Assembly: GCA_022800525.1 (NCBI GenBank)
Contig: JAAWQM010000001.1
Coordinates: 1 to 64,000 of the forward strand
Length of the DNA: 64,000 nucleotides
From: Oscillospiraceae bacterium
GTDB taxonomy: Bacteria > Bacillota > Clostridia > Oscillospirales > Oscillospiraceae
Direction of reading: 5' to 3'
In this document: positions 7,221-16,070 of the stretch, piece after piece
Position numbering within the stretch: position 1 is the first letter of the stretch
Layout of the letters: the number at the start of each line of letters is the position of its first letter
Position numbers and translations under genes: made by a program
Notes under the pieces: model-generated
What the model was told of the DNA's origin: nothing
What the model saw: the letters and a program-made list of their open reading frames with translations, nothing else
Database searches by the model: none

Positions 7221-9074
7221 CTATTTCCCATACTGCTCCGACTGCGCGGCCCACAGCCGGGCGTACAGCCCCGTTTCATCTCCCAGCAGCTCCTCATGCC
7301 CGCCCCGCTGGACAATCCGCCCCTGGTCGAAAACCATAATCTCTTCGCAGAACCGGCAGGAGGACATGCGGTGGGAGATATACACGCTGGTCTTGCCCTC
7401 CACCAGGCTGCCGAAGCGGCTGTAAATCTCATATTCGCTGAGAGGGTCCAGGGCGGCGGTGGGTTCGTCCAGGATTACCACCGGAGCGTCCTTGTAGAGG
7501 GCGCGGGCCAGAGCCAGCTTCTGCCCCTCCCCGCCGGACAGCTCCACGCCGTCCTCCTTCTGCTGGTAGAGGCCCGTCTCCAGCCCCTTCTCCATCCCCT
7601 CCACGCGCTCCTTCATCCCGGCCTTCTCCAGGCACGCCCAGACCCGCTCAGGGTCATAGTCCACGCTGGCCGCCACGTTCTCCCCCAGCTTCATGGAGAA
7701 CAGCTTGAAGTCCTGGAACACCACCGACAGGAGGGACAAATATTCTCCGTAGTCATATTTCCGGATATCAATGCCGTTGAGCAGAATTTCCCCTTCCGTG
7801 GGGTCGTAGAGGCGGCAGAGGAGCTTGATAAACGTCGTCTTTCCCGCGCCGTTGGGGCCAACGACGGCCAGCTTCCGGCCCTTGGGCAGGACGCAGCTCA
7901 CATGCCGCAGGCTCCACTGCTCCTGGTTGGGGTAGCGGAAGCTCACGTCCCGGAACTCCAGCGCGTAGTCCCCGTCGTTCCGCTTCTCCACCGGCAGGGT
8001 GCCGTTGTATTTTTCCGACGGCGTGTCCAGGAAGGCGGCGAACTCCTTCATGTACTTCCGGTCGAGATCCAGGTGGCCCAGCATCTCGATGCCCTGGCTC
8101 ACCGCTCCGGCGAAGGCCGTGATGGCGCCCACCTGCATGGACACCGCGCCCACGGTGATGAGCCCGGCCATGGCTTTCAGCCCCACGAAGGCGTAGGCCA
8201 GCAGCACTGTCGCCAGATTCACCACGGAGATCAGGGAGCGTATCCTCTGGGTGCGCATGAAATTCTTCTTGAGCCGGCCTCTTTTGCCTGTCTCGTTCCG
8301 CATGTACTTGTCCATGACCATGCCGCTCATGCCGTAGGTCCGCAGGTCCTTTCCCACAGGGTAGTCCATCAGGCTTAAGAACGCCCCGAAGCGGCGGTTG
8401 AAGTCAATGTTGTCCTCGTACATTACCATTTCCACCTTGTTGGCCCACTTGGTCAGGGGGATGCACGCCGCCGTCACGCACAGGGCGAGGATAAGGACCG
8501 CCAGCGCCGCCCAGGGGGCGTCCAGCCGCCGTATCCACACCGGCGCGTCCGGCGCGGCGTTCCCGCAGACGAACAGGCGGCTGACGGTCAGCAGGGCGTA
8601 AAGGATTGTGGCGGCCTGCTTCAGAGCGTCGGACAGGTTGTAGAGAAACATCAGGGTGCCGCCGCCTCCGCCGCTGATCCGGCTGCCCTCCACGGCGCGG
8701 GTCTTTTTATCCATGATCTCCTGGGTCTCCAGCTGCTGGTAGTCCATGGTCAGGCACTTCTTCATGACCAGCAGGTCGGTGATGTTGTCGGATTTGCGCA
8801 TCTGGGCGTCCTTATACACCTCCAGCCGTCTGGAGGCAAGCCCAATGCCGAAATTCAGCCCCACCATCCACCAGACCAGGGGCATGACGCCCCCGCCGCC
8901 CGCCAGCAGGCGGTCCAGGATCTGCGCCCCCAGGACGATGCTCACAAAGGGGGCCGCCGCGTCCAGCAGGGCCGATGCCGCCGTTGCCGGAAGCAGTCCC
9001 GGCATTTCCTCCGACACCACCCGGAGAGACGCCCGGAAGTCCCGGAAAAATTCCCTGCGCTCAGATTTCTTCAT
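7221..9074 (-). CDS. ABC exporter half-transporter, second of a pair
   Basis: A 617-residue fused permease-ATPase. The N-terminal about 330 residues contain six predicted membrane helices; the C-terminal ATPase has Walker A VGPNGAGKTT, signature LSGGEGQKLALARAL, Walker B VVILDEPTAALDP and the H-loop ISHRMSS. Start at 9074 (MKKSERREFF) is chosen over longer frames because it overlaps the preceding exporter stop by 14 bases, giving translational coupling. Together with the upstream gene it probably forms a heterodimeric exporter. Context (LytTR regulator and kinase upstream) suggests peptide export or immunity, but the substrate is not visible. Confidence 0.87.
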   Translation of the reverse strand: MKKSERREFFRDFRASLRVVSEEMPGLLPATAASALLDAAAPFVSIVLGAQILDRLLAGGGGVMPLVWWMVGLNFGIGLASRRLEVYKDAQMRKSDNITDLLVMKKCLTMDYQQLETQEIMDKKTRAVEGSRISGGGGGTLMFLYNLSDALKQAATILYALLTVSRLFVCGNAAPDAPVWIRRLDAPWAALAVLILALCVTAACIPLTKWANKVEMVMYEDNIDFNRRFGAFLSLMDYPVGKDLRTYGMSGMVMDKYMRNETGKRGRLKKNFMRTQRIRSLISVVNLATVLLAYAFVGLKAMAGLITVGAVSMQVGAITAFAGAVSQGIEMLGHLDLDRKYMKEFAAFLDTPSEKYNGTLPVEKRNDGDYALEFRDVSFRYPNQEQWSLRHVSCVLPKGRKLAVVGPNGAGKTTFIKLLCRLYDPTEGEILLNGIDIRKYDYGEYLSLLSVVFQDFKLFSMKLGENVAASVDYDPERVWACLEKAGMKERVEGMEKGLETGLYQQKEDGVELSGGEGQKLALARALYKDAPVVILDEPTAALDPLSEYEIYSRFGSLVEGKTSVYISHRMSSCRFCEEIMVFDQGRIVQRGGHEELLGDETGLYARLWAAQSEQYGK

Positions 9075-10878
9075 CGCGTCCGCTCTCCTTCTTGTCTTTG
9101 TACCAGGAGCTTTGCACCTCGAACAGCTTCGCGTAGGCCCCGCCCCGCTCCAGCAGCTCCTGGTGGGTGCCCATCTCCGTGATGCGGCCTCCGTCCAGGT
9201 AGACCACCCGGTCGCAGAACTGGGTGGACCCCAGGCGGTGGGAGATGAATACGCTGGTCTTGTCCGCCGTCTCCCGGGCATACTTTTGATACAGGTCCGC
9301 TTCCGCCAGGGGGTCCAGGGCGGAGGTAGGCTCATCCAGGATCAGCAGGGGCGCGTCCTTGCAGAGGGCGCGGGCAAAGGCCAGCCGCTGCCGCTGTCCG
9401 CCGGAGAGGTCGATGCCGTCCTTCTCCATCTGCTGGGTCAGGTGGGTGTCCAGCCCCTGGGGCAGGTTTTCCACTGTCTGCCGCAGTCCCGCCTTGTCCA
9501 GGCTCTCCCAGACCCGCGCCGCGTCGTACTTCTCCCGGCCCGCCAGGTTCTCGCCGATGGTGAAGGGCAGCAGGTTCACATCCTGGAACACCGTGCCCAC
9601 CAGCTGGAAATACTCCTCCCGGCTGAACTGCTCCGCCGGTACGCCGTCGATCAAAATTTCCCCGCTGTCCGGACGGCAGAGGCCACTGAGCAGCTTCACC
9701 AGGGTCGTCTTGCCCGCGCCGTTGAGGCCCACCAGGGCGATTTTCTCCCCCGGTTCCAGGGTGAGGGACAGGTGGTCGATGGCGGGTGCCTTGGACTCCG
9801 GGTAAGTGAAGGTCACGTCCCGCAGCTCCACCCGGGGCGGGCGGCGGAGGCCGGCCGCTTTTGCGTCCCCGCCTTCGGGCGGCGTATCGTCCTGCTCCAT
9901 AAAGACCCGGTAGCTGTCAAAGGCAATGTTGTTATAAAGCGTATTGTCCGTAATCTGGATAAACTCCTTGAGCCAGGCTGTCAGGGTGGTGAGGATGCCC
10001 AGGGAGAAGGTGAACCCCGCCGCGTCCGTCTTCCCGGAGAGGAACGCCGACACCAGCACCGTGTAAGCCAGGATGTCCCGCAGGGCCAGGAACAGCGTAT
10101 CGCTGGTCAGGGCGGCCATCTTCCGCCTGTTCAGCCCCTTCATCCAGTCCCACCGCTTCCGGAATATCCCCCGCAGGGAAGTGATGAACCAATCCTCCAT
10201 CCGGTACAGCCGGATGTCCTTGCCGTTGGCGGGCTTGTCGGACTGCTCCAGGAGGTAGTTCTGCCCCCGGAAGTTCTGGATGCGCTCAGGCTGGGTGCGC
10301 TCCTCGTACCGGCGGGTGATGGTGTCCAGACCCATGCTGGCGGCGGTCATGGCCGCCAGGACCGCAATGATGCGCCAGTCCAGCGCGGCCGCCGCAGCGC
10401 CGTAGATGAGAAGCCCCAGCAGGCTGCGTACCCACGGCTCCACCGCCCAGAGCATGGCGTCCACGCCGCCCGCCATAGGATTGCCCGCCATGTTCCTGGC
10501 GGCGGCAAGGCTCTTCTGGCCCTCCGGGGTCTCCAGCCTGCCGTAGTCCATGGTCAGGGCCTTCTCCATCAGCATGGACATGGCGGCCTCCTGGCGGAAA
10601 TTGCCCCGCAGGAGGGAGTTCTGGTCCTCCAGCCAGTCCCGCAGGAAGATCCCTCCGGCGTAGAGGACCATCAGCCCCCCGATGACCGCCAGATACTGCC
10701 CGATGCTGCCGCCCCTGGTCAGCGCCGCCACCGCCGCCGCGGGCAGCAGTGTGGCGATGAGCGGCAGCAGCAGCTTCGCCGCCGCCAGCGCCCCCAGCAG
10801 CAGCGGGTACCGTTTCTCGTACCGGACCACCAGCTTCAGCAGCCAGATTTCGTTGCTGAGGGCTGAATGCTTTTTCAC
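9061..10878 (-). CDS. ABC exporter half-transporter, first of a pair
   Basis: A 605-residue permease-ATPase fusion. Six hydrophobic helices lie in the first about 320 residues; ATPase motifs are Walker A VGLNGAGKTT, signature LSGGQRQRLAFARAL, Walker B LLILDEPTSALDP and ISHRLGS. The GTG at 10878 is preferred because AAAGGAGTGATC precedes it at good spacing; a longer frame runs back to 11130 but overlaps the kinase gene. It is the first gene after a promoter carrying a LytTR-type repeat, so it is the likely direct target of the neighbouring response regulator. Confidence 0.87.
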   Translation of the reverse strand: MKKHSALSNEIWLLKLVVRYEKRYPLLLGALAAAKLLLPLIATLLPAAAVAALTRGGSIGQYLAVIGGLMVLYAGGIFLRDWLEDQNSLLRGNFRQEAAMSMLMEKALTMDYGRLETPEGQKSLAAARNMAGNPMAGGVDAMLWAVEPWVRSLLGLLIYGAAAAALDWRIIAVLAAMTAASMGLDTITRRYEERTQPERIQNFRGQNYLLEQSDKPANGKDIRLYRMEDWFITSLRGIFRKRWDWMKGLNRRKMAALTSDTLFLALRDILAYTVLVSAFLSGKTDAAGFTFSLGILTTLTAWLKEFIQITDNTLYNNIAFDSYRVFMEQDDTPPEGGDAKAAGLRRPPRVELRDVTFTYPESKAPAIDHLSLTLEPGEKIALVGLNGAGKTTLVKLLSGLCRPDSGEILIDGVPAEQFSREEYFQLVGTVFQDVNLLPFTIGENLAGREKYDAARVWESLDKAGLRQTVENLPQGLDTHLTQQMEKDGIDLSGGQRQRLAFARALCKDAPLLILDEPTSALDPLAEADLYQKYARETADKTSVFISHRLGSTQFCDRVVYLDGGRITEMGTHQELLERGGAYAKLFEVQSSWYKDKKESGRDEEI

Positions 10879-10907
10879 TTGGATCACTCCTTTCCGTTGT
10901 TGGATGC

Positions 10908-10976
10908 AGTATAGCACAGTTTTTCCCGGAAAAGAGAATTCGCGCACGAATTGCATAAATCCGAGCGCGAATTGCA
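10908..10976 (-). promoter_or_regulatory. LytTR-type direct-repeat promoter for the exporter pair
   Basis: Read on the minus strand, the nonamer TGCAATTCG occurs at 10976-10968 and again at 10955-10947, exactly 21 bases start to start, and both copies continue with a GC-rich tail. TATACT (-10) lies at 10913-10908, 33 bases after the second copy, and there is no good -35. Paired nonamers two helical turns apart upstream of a -35-less promoter are the hallmark of LytTR-activated promoters, and a LytTR regulator is encoded just upstream. Confidence 0.7.
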
Positions 10977-11020
10977 CAGGCAGCGCTGCGCACTGCCTAT
11001 GCAGGCAAACAGCCCATTTG

Positions 11021-11746
11021 TCACAGCGGCAGCAGAATCTCCGTGGCGAACACCCCTGGCTCGTTCTGGCGGTTGACGTAGCCGCCGTATTTTTCAACCA
11101 CCCGGTCAATGCGCTTGAGCCCGTGGCCATGGCTGCCCCGCTTGGTGGAAATATAGGCCGCGTCGATCTTCCGGACGGTCTCGGCGGTGGCGTTGGTGAC
11201 GCTCAGGTACAGCTGCTTCCTGAACACGCCGATATACAGCCGCAGGAACCGTTCCCCCTCCGAGACCTTCTCGCAGGACTCCACTGCGTTGTCGATGAGG
11301 TTGCCCAGGATCACGCACAGGTCGATGTCCGATACCGTGAGAGACTGGGGAACCTCCGCCTTGAAGCTCAGCGCAATCTCCTTCTTCAGCACCAGGGACA
11401 GCTTGGCGTTGAGAATGGCGTCCACGCTGACGTTGCCCGTCTCCGCCAGGGCGCGGATGCCGTCCAGATCCTCCTCCAGGCTGTCCAGATAGGCCCTGGC
11501 CTCCGCCGTCCAGCCCATGTCCAGTCTGGCCTTCAGGGTCTGCAGATGGTTGTGGTAGTCATGCCGCCAGCCCCGCATCATGAGGTAGATGTTCTGCACC
11601 TCGCCAATCTGGCGGGCCAGCAGCTTGTTCTGATAGGCGGCGATTTTCCGGTCCGTGCGCCGCAGCAGCGCCCACACCGCCAGCGCCATGCCGCCCGCCG
11701 CCAGCGCCGCCAGTCCCACAATCAGCAGCACGATCCAAAGCTCCAT
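11021..11746 (-). CDS. Histidine kinase of the AgrC/HPK10-like GHKL type
   Basis: A 241-residue kinase with a single N-terminal membrane helix (residues about 3-27). A SpoOB/HPK10-type dimerisation segment follows with the H-box RGWRHDYHNHLQTLKA at about residues 58-73, then a GHKL ATPase with the N-box CVILGNLIDNAVESC and a glycine-rich GSHGHGLKRI lid. It lacks the multi-helix sensor of AgrC, so it probably senses through a short loop, the membrane or a partner such as the exporter. It starts 1 base after the response regulator stop, which supports a cognate pair. Confidence 0.85.
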   Translation of the reverse strand: MELWIVLLIVGLAALAAGGMALAVWALLRRTDRKIAAYQNKLLARQIGEVQNIYLMMRGWRHDYHNHLQTLKARLDMGWTAEARAYLDSLEEDLDGIRALAETGNVSVDAILNAKLSLVLKKEIALSFKAEVPQSLTVSDIDLCVILGNLIDNAVESCEKVSEGERFLRLYIGVFRKQLYLSVTNATAETVRKIDAAYISTKRGSHGHGLKRIDRVVEKYGGYVNRQNEPGVFATEILLPL

Positions 11747-11747
11747 G

Positions 11748-12458
11748 TCACGCCTCCCGATAGTAGTCGATAAACGCCTGGTTCAGGCCCTCCCAGGCCC
11801 CCCGGCTGACAGGGATGCGCTCCCCGTTCTCCAGAAAGCAGTCCGTCCGGCTCACCCGCTCCACGTACCGCAGGTTCACCAGATAGCTGCGGTGGGCGGG
11901 CGCGAATGCCTTCCCCAGCTGCCTGGAGAGGGCGGAGAAGGACGCCTTCACCTTCAGCTCTCCATCCACGGTCCGCACGCGGACCGTGTGGCCCCGGGCC
12001 TCCAGATACATGACGTCCGACTGGTCCACCCGCCGCTGCTGGCCGTCCGTGTTCAGCAGCAGCCACGCAGACTCCCTCCGCCGCTCCCGGACCAGCTCCA
12101 GAAGGGCGTACAGCTCCGCCTCCTTCACCGGCTTGAGCAGATACCGCAGGGCGGAAACCTCGTAGCCCTGGAAGACGTAGCCGGGGTGGTTGGTCAGGAA
12201 CGCCAGGGCGGTATGCCTGTCCGTCTCCCGCAGCTTCCGGGCCAGGGTCACGCCGTCCATGCCGCCCATTTCCACGTCCAGGAGCAGCAGGTCGTAAGGA
12301 GGACCCTCCCCGGCCTCGAACAGCAGCGCCTCGCCGCTGGCGAAGCTGCTGACACGGCAGGGGCAGCCCCGCCGGAGGCTCCAGGCGCGGATCAGCGCCT
12401 CCAGCTGCGCGTTCAGGGCGGGCTCGTCGTCGCAGACGGCAACACGCAGCGGCTCCAT
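11748..12458 (-). CDS. LytTR-family response regulator
   Basis: A 236-residue regulator. A receiver domain occupies residues 1-120 with acidic pocket CDDE near residue 10, phospho-acceptor Asp61 in LLLLDVEMGG and the switch/Lys region KPVKEAEL. A LytTR DNA-binding domain fills the rest (QSDVMYLEARGHTVRVRT ... FAPAHRSYLVNLRYVERV). Its ATG overlaps the TAA of the upstream DUF2344 gene as TAATG. The expected binding site is the repeated nonamer in front of the exporter genes. Confidence 0.92.
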   Translation of the reverse strand: MEPLRVAVCDDEPALNAQLEALIRAWSLRRGCPCRVSSFASGEALLFEAGEGPPYDLLLLDVEMGGMDGVTLARKLRETDRHTALAFLTNHPGYVFQGYEVSALRYLLKPVKEAELYALLELVRERRRESAWLLLNTDGQQRRVDQSDVMYLEARGHTVRVRTVDGELKVKASFSALSRQLGKAFAPAHRSYLVNLRYVERVSRTDCFLENGERIPVSRGAWEGLNQAFIDYYREA

Positions 12459-13120
12459 TACCGGAACAGCTCCCCGTTCTCCGTCAGCAGTTCCAGACGC
12501 CGGACCCGGAGGAAATCGGGAGCGTATTGAGGCAGATGGACCTCCACCGCCGTGCCCAGCAGGGCGGGGTTCAGGCCGGGATTCTGGGCGGAGACCACTG
12601 CGTCCAGCGTCAGAAGTCCGGGCGTCTCCCCGATCTCCAGGCGGTGGAGCAGGGGGCGGATATCCACGTCGGCCATAGCCTTGCGCTTGGTGCGCTTCTG
12701 GATGACCACGCTCTCCCCGGCCAGCAGCCGGCGGATGCTTTCCGCCCCGTCTGCTGGGACGCCGCCGTCGTACAGGAACTCTACTTTGCAGTGCAGCTTT
12801 GCCAGTTCGCGGACGGGCCGGACAGGAACATGGCAGTCCAGAGCCCGGATGCCCTCCGGCATGAACCGGTTCAGCGCGTCCGGCAAACCCGCGCCGTCCA
12901 TGTCTCCGTTGACCTCAAAATCCAGGACCTCGCAGACGCTGGACTGTCCCACCGGCAGGGGCAGTGCAAAGGAAATGATGGGATGGGGGTGGAACCCCTG
13001 GGAGTGCCGCAGCACCAATCCCTGCCGCAGGAATACCCGCTGGAAGGTCCGCAGCAGGTCCAGGTGGGAGATATACACCGCCCGGCCCTCCTTGGTGAAA
13101 CTCAGTCTCAGCTTACCCAC
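12458..13120 (-). CDS. Radical SAM-linked protein (TIGR03936/DUF2344 family)
   Basis: A 220-residue protein with the family N-terminus (LRLSFTKEGRAVYISHLDLLRTFQR) and the FHPHPIISFALPLPVG segment. Family function is unknown, but the gene typically follows, or is fused to, the radical SAM gene found just upstream here. The GTG at 13120 is chosen over an upstream ATG because GGAGGAGA precedes it and because it then overlaps the radical SAM stop by only 8 bases. RNA modification has been suggested from its usual neighbours such as ribonuclease G; that gene is not in this window. Confidence 0.85.
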   Translation of the reverse strand: MGKLRLSFTKEGRAVYISHLDLLRTFQRVFLRQGLVLRHSQGFHPHPIISFALPLPVGQSSVCEVLDFEVNGDMDGAGLPDALNRFMPEGIRALDCHVPVRPVRELAKLHCKVEFLYDGGVPADGAESIRRLLAGESVVIQKRTKRKAMADVDIRPLLHRLEIGETPGLLTLDAVVSAQNPGLNPALLGTAVEVHLPQYAPDFLRVRRLELLTENGELFR

Positions 13121-14948
13121 GGTAACACTCTCCTCCCTCCACGGCATTGGCCCCGCAGCCGCTGCATTGGGTGCGGCAGTCAGGGGTGGTGACGGACTGA
13201 TAGGCCAGCTCCCTCTGATGCCAGAGGTACGCGTCGGACACATGGCAGGAGATCATGCTCCAGGGCAGAATCTCGTCCCGCCCACGCTCACGGTTGGCGT
13301 AGAACGCCGGGTCCAGGCCGCACTCCCGGAACGCCTCCAGCCAGCGGTTCAGGTCGAAGCAGTCGCTCCAGGCGTCCAGCCGGGCCCCCTTGCGGAAGGC
13401 CAGCTCCAGCACCCGGCCCAGCCGCCGGTCGCCCCGGGCCAGCACAGCCTCCAGGAAGCTGGTGTCTCCATCGTGCCAGTTGTACGTCACCGCCTTGGCG
13501 GTGATTGCGTTCCGCAGGAGCTTCACCCGGCGCTCGTACTCCTCCCGGGAAATCTGCGGCTCCCACTGGAAGGCTGTGAAGGGCTTGGGAACAAACCAGG
13601 AGGTGGACACAGTGATCCGCACGCCCCGGTTTTTGCTGCTGGCGGTCTCCCGCCAGGTGTGAACGGCGTGGTTGGCCATCTCAGCGATGCCCAGCACGTC
13701 CTCGTCGGTCTCCGTAGGCAGGCCCAGCATGAAGTACAGCTTCACCGCGTTCCAGCCGCCGGAGAAGGCGGTCTCCAGGCTGCGGGTCAGGTCCTCCTCG
13801 GTGACGTTCTTGTTGATTGCATCCCGGAGACGCTGGGTCCCCGCCTCGGGGGCGAAGGTCAGTCCGGCCTTGCGGCCCTTCTGCAGCCGCTGCATCAGCT
13901 CCATGGAGAAATTGTCCGCCCGCAGGGAGGGCAGGGACAGGTTCACATGGTTCTCCCCGCAGAAGGACTCCAGCCCGTCGCACAGGCCCACCAGCTGGGG
14001 ATAGTCGCTGGTGGACAGGGAGCTGAGGGTCATCTCCTGATAGCCGGAGTCCTGGATGGCGGCCTTGCCGTACTCCACCAGCTGGTCCCTGCCGCGGCAG
14101 CGGACGGGGCGGTAGACATACCCCGCCTGACAGAACCGGCAGCCCCGGATGCACCCCCGGAAGACTTCCAGCGTGACCCGGTCGTGGACAATCTCCGTAG
14201 AGGGCACGATGGTCTTGACGGGGTAGTACGATTGATTCATGTCGTGAACAACCCGCTTGACCACCTTCTCCGGCGCGCCGTCCAGGGGCGTGATGGCGGC
14301 GACGGCGCCGTCCTCCTTGTAGGATACGTCATAAAGCGACGGAACATATACGCCTTGTATTTGCGCCGCCGCCCGGAGAAAACGGGGCTTGTCCCAGCCC
14401 TCCCGCTTCGCCCGCCGGAACAGCTCCGCCACCTCGGGCAGCAGCTCCTCGCCCTCGCCGATGAGGGCCATATCGATGAAATCCGCCACCGGCTCGGCGT
14501 TATACATGGCGGTGCCCCCGGCGATGACCAGGGGGGCCAGGGCGGCGCGGTCCTGTGCCCGCAAGGGCAGGCCAGACAGGTCCAGCATATTCAGCATGGC
14601 GGTGTAGGCCATTTCGTAGCCGATGGAGAAGCCGATAATATCGAATTCGTTCACCGGGTCTCCGGACTCCAGAGCGTAAAGGGGGATACCGCTGGCCCGC
14701 AGCGCCTCTTCCATGTCAGTCCAGGGGGTGAAGACCCGTTCGCACCAGACGCCGGGCATCTCGTTCAGCACGCCGTAGAGGATGCGGTAGCCCAGGTTGG
14801 ACATACCGATTTCGTAGGTATCGGGGAAGCAGAAGGCGAAGCGCAGATCCACTTCGCGTTTGTCCTTCATGACGGCGTTGTATTCGCCGCCCACATAGCG
14901 GGCGGGCTTTTGCACCCCAGGCAGGATGCGGTCTAATCTTTTGTCCAC
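13113..14948 (-). CDS. B12-binding-like radical SAM protein (TIGR03960 family)
   Basis: A 611-residue radical SAM enzyme. The N-terminal part resembles a B12-binding fold (FCFPDTYEIGMSNLGY). The cluster motif CIRGCRFC (CxxxCxxC) sits mid-protein in EVFRGCIRGCRFCQAGY, and the C-terminus has a second cysteine set, CRTQCSGCG, which may hold another cluster. The reaction is unknown. It is the first gene of a tightly overlapped minus-strand series leading into the LytTR two-component genes, an arrangement that differs from the usual ribosomal or RNase neighbourhood. Confidence 0.87.
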   Translation of the reverse strand: MDKRLDRILPGVQKPARYVGGEYNAVMKDKREVDLRFAFCFPDTYEIGMSNLGYRILYGVLNEMPGVWCERVFTPWTDMEEALRASGIPLYALESGDPVNEFDIIGFSIGYEMAYTAMLNMLDLSGLPLRAQDRAALAPLVIAGGTAMYNAEPVADFIDMALIGEGEELLPEVAELFRRAKREGWDKPRFLRAAAQIQGVYVPSLYDVSYKEDGAVAAITPLDGAPEKVVKRVVHDMNQSYYPVKTIVPSTEIVHDRVTLEVFRGCIRGCRFCQAGYVYRPVRCRGRDQLVEYGKAAIQDSGYQEMTLSSLSTSDYPQLVGLCDGLESFCGENHVNLSLPSLRADNFSMELMQRLQKGRKAGLTFAPEAGTQRLRDAINKNVTEEDLTRSLETAFSGGWNAVKLYFMLGLPTETDEDVLGIAEMANHAVHTWRETASSKNRGVRITVSTSWFVPKPFTAFQWEPQISREEYERRVKLLRNAITAKAVTYNWHDGDTSFLEAVLARGDRRLGRVLELAFRKGARLDAWSDCFDLNRWLEAFRECGLDPAFYANRERGRDEILPWSMISCHVSDAYLWHQRELAYQSVTTPDCRTQCSGCGANAVEGGECYRG

Positions 14949-15026
14949 AGTGTCGTCCTCTTTTCCGTTAATGGGCCTATTTTAACTGGTTTTCCGGCTG
15001 TTGACAAGGGGAATTTGCTTTTTCCG

Positions 15027-15120
15027 GGGAAATCAATTTTTCGTTCTGCAGATTTCGGGACGAAAGAATCATCCCTGTAGGAACCTGACGTATCATCCGC
15101 CCCTGCAAAATTGATTTCCC
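15027..15120. repeat. Intergenic inverted-repeat element B (AAATCAATTTT arms)
   Basis: A perfect 14-base inverted repeat, GGGAAATCAATTTT at 15027-15040 and its complement at 15107-15120, with a 66-base spacer. It shares the arm core with the element at 1299-1387 but not the spacer. A further degenerate arm follows at about 15134-15150. No gene lies between 14949 and 15302. Confidence 0.6.
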
Positions 15121-15223
15121 TGGCTTTTTTCCTGAAGAAATCAGTTCCGTGCCGCGCAGCCACCGAAACGGCCGGCTCCATGCGGCAGGGGACGCTGAAC
15201 CTCGCGCATTTTCCTTCCGCCGC

Positions 15224-15252
15224 TTGACAGCGGGCGTCAGACGTGGTATAGT
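15224..15252 (+). promoter_or_regulatory. Sigma-A promoter of the TSUP permease gene
   Basis: TTGACA (15224-15229), 17 bases, TATAGT (15247-15252), about 50 bases before the start codon. Confidence 0.8.
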
Positions 15253-15302
15253 AAGCCAAAATCGTTCTGAACCGAACAATATATCAAGAGAGGAACTTGT
15301 CT

Positions 15303-16070
15303 ATGCTTACATTTCTCGTCTGCTTTTTCGCCGGGCTGGGCGCGGGGCTTGGGACCGGTTTCGCCGGAATGAGCGCGGCGGCGGTCATCACCCCCATGCT
15401 GGTCACCTTCCTGCACATGGAGACCTATCAGGCCGTTGGCATCGCCCTGGCAAGCGACGTGCTGGCCAGCGCCATCTCCGCCTACACCTATGGGAAGAAC
15501 AAAAATCTGGATATCCGCAACGGCCTTGTCATGATGGCGGCGGTGCTGGCGTTCACGCTGGTGGGGAGCTGGGTATCCAGCCTGCTGCCCTCCAGCACAA
15601 TGGGCAATTTCTCCGTGTTCATGACCCTGCTGCTGGGCGTGAAGTTCATCGTCAGGCCCGTCATGACCACCAAGGCCGCCATGGAGGGCGTCTCCCGGCG
15701 GCGGCAGGTTGTCCAGTCCCTTATCAGCGGATGCATGGTGGGCTTTATCTGCGGCTTCATCGGCGCGGGCGGCGGTATGATGATGCTGCTGGTCCTGACC
15801 AGCGTGCTGGGCTACGAGCTGAAAACCGCCGTGGGCACCAGCGTGTTCATCATGACCTTCACCGCCCTCACCGGGAGCCTCAGCCACTTCGCCATCGGCG
15901 GCGTAGGCGACTGGTGGGTGCTGGCGCTGTGCATTGCCTCTACCCTGCTGTGGGCCAGAATCGCCGCCCGGTTCGCGAACAAGAGCACGCCGGAGGTCCT
16001 CAATCGGGCCACCGGCGTGGTGCTGGTCGTACTGGGCGTGGTCATCCTGGGCGTCAACTACCTGGGCTGA
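15303..16070 (+). CDS. TauE/SafE (TSUP) family membrane permease
   Basis: A 255-residue, highly hydrophobic protein with about eight membrane helices in two similar halves; each half begins with the family glycine motif (GLGAGLGTGFAGMSAAAV near residue 12 and GFICGFIGAGGGMMMLL near residue 150). Family members export sulfite, sulfoacetate or other organic anions, or take them up; the substrate cannot be told here. ATG at 15303 is preferred over TTG at 15297 because of the GAGG spacing. Its 3' end overlaps the convergent lipoprotein gene by 13 bases and no terminator is visible. Confidence 0.85.
   Translation: MLTFLVCFFAGLGAGLGTGFAGMSAAAVITPMLVTFLHMETYQAVGIALASDVLASAISAYTYGKNKNLDIRNGLVMMAAVLAFTLVGSWVSSLLPSSTMGNFSVFMTLLLGVKFIVRPVMTTKAAMEGVSRRRQVVQSLISGCMVGFICGFIGAGGGMMMLLVLTSVLGYELKTAVGTSVFIMTFTALTGSLSHFAIGGVGDWWVLALCIASTLLWARIAARFANKSTPEVLNRATGVVLVVLGVVILGVNYLG

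Noticed and set aside
10879..11020. A hidden signal-peptide or bacteriocin precursor gene next to the LytTR system
   Set aside because: Both strands were read in the 140-base gap; no short frame with a ribosome binding site and a Gly-Gly leader or AgrD-like core was found.
12552..14936. Long plus-strand open frame of nearly 800 codons
   Set aside because: It is antisense to the radical SAM and DUF2344 genes; its translation is Gln/Val/Gly-rich without domains. GC-rich third positions keep the opposite strand open.
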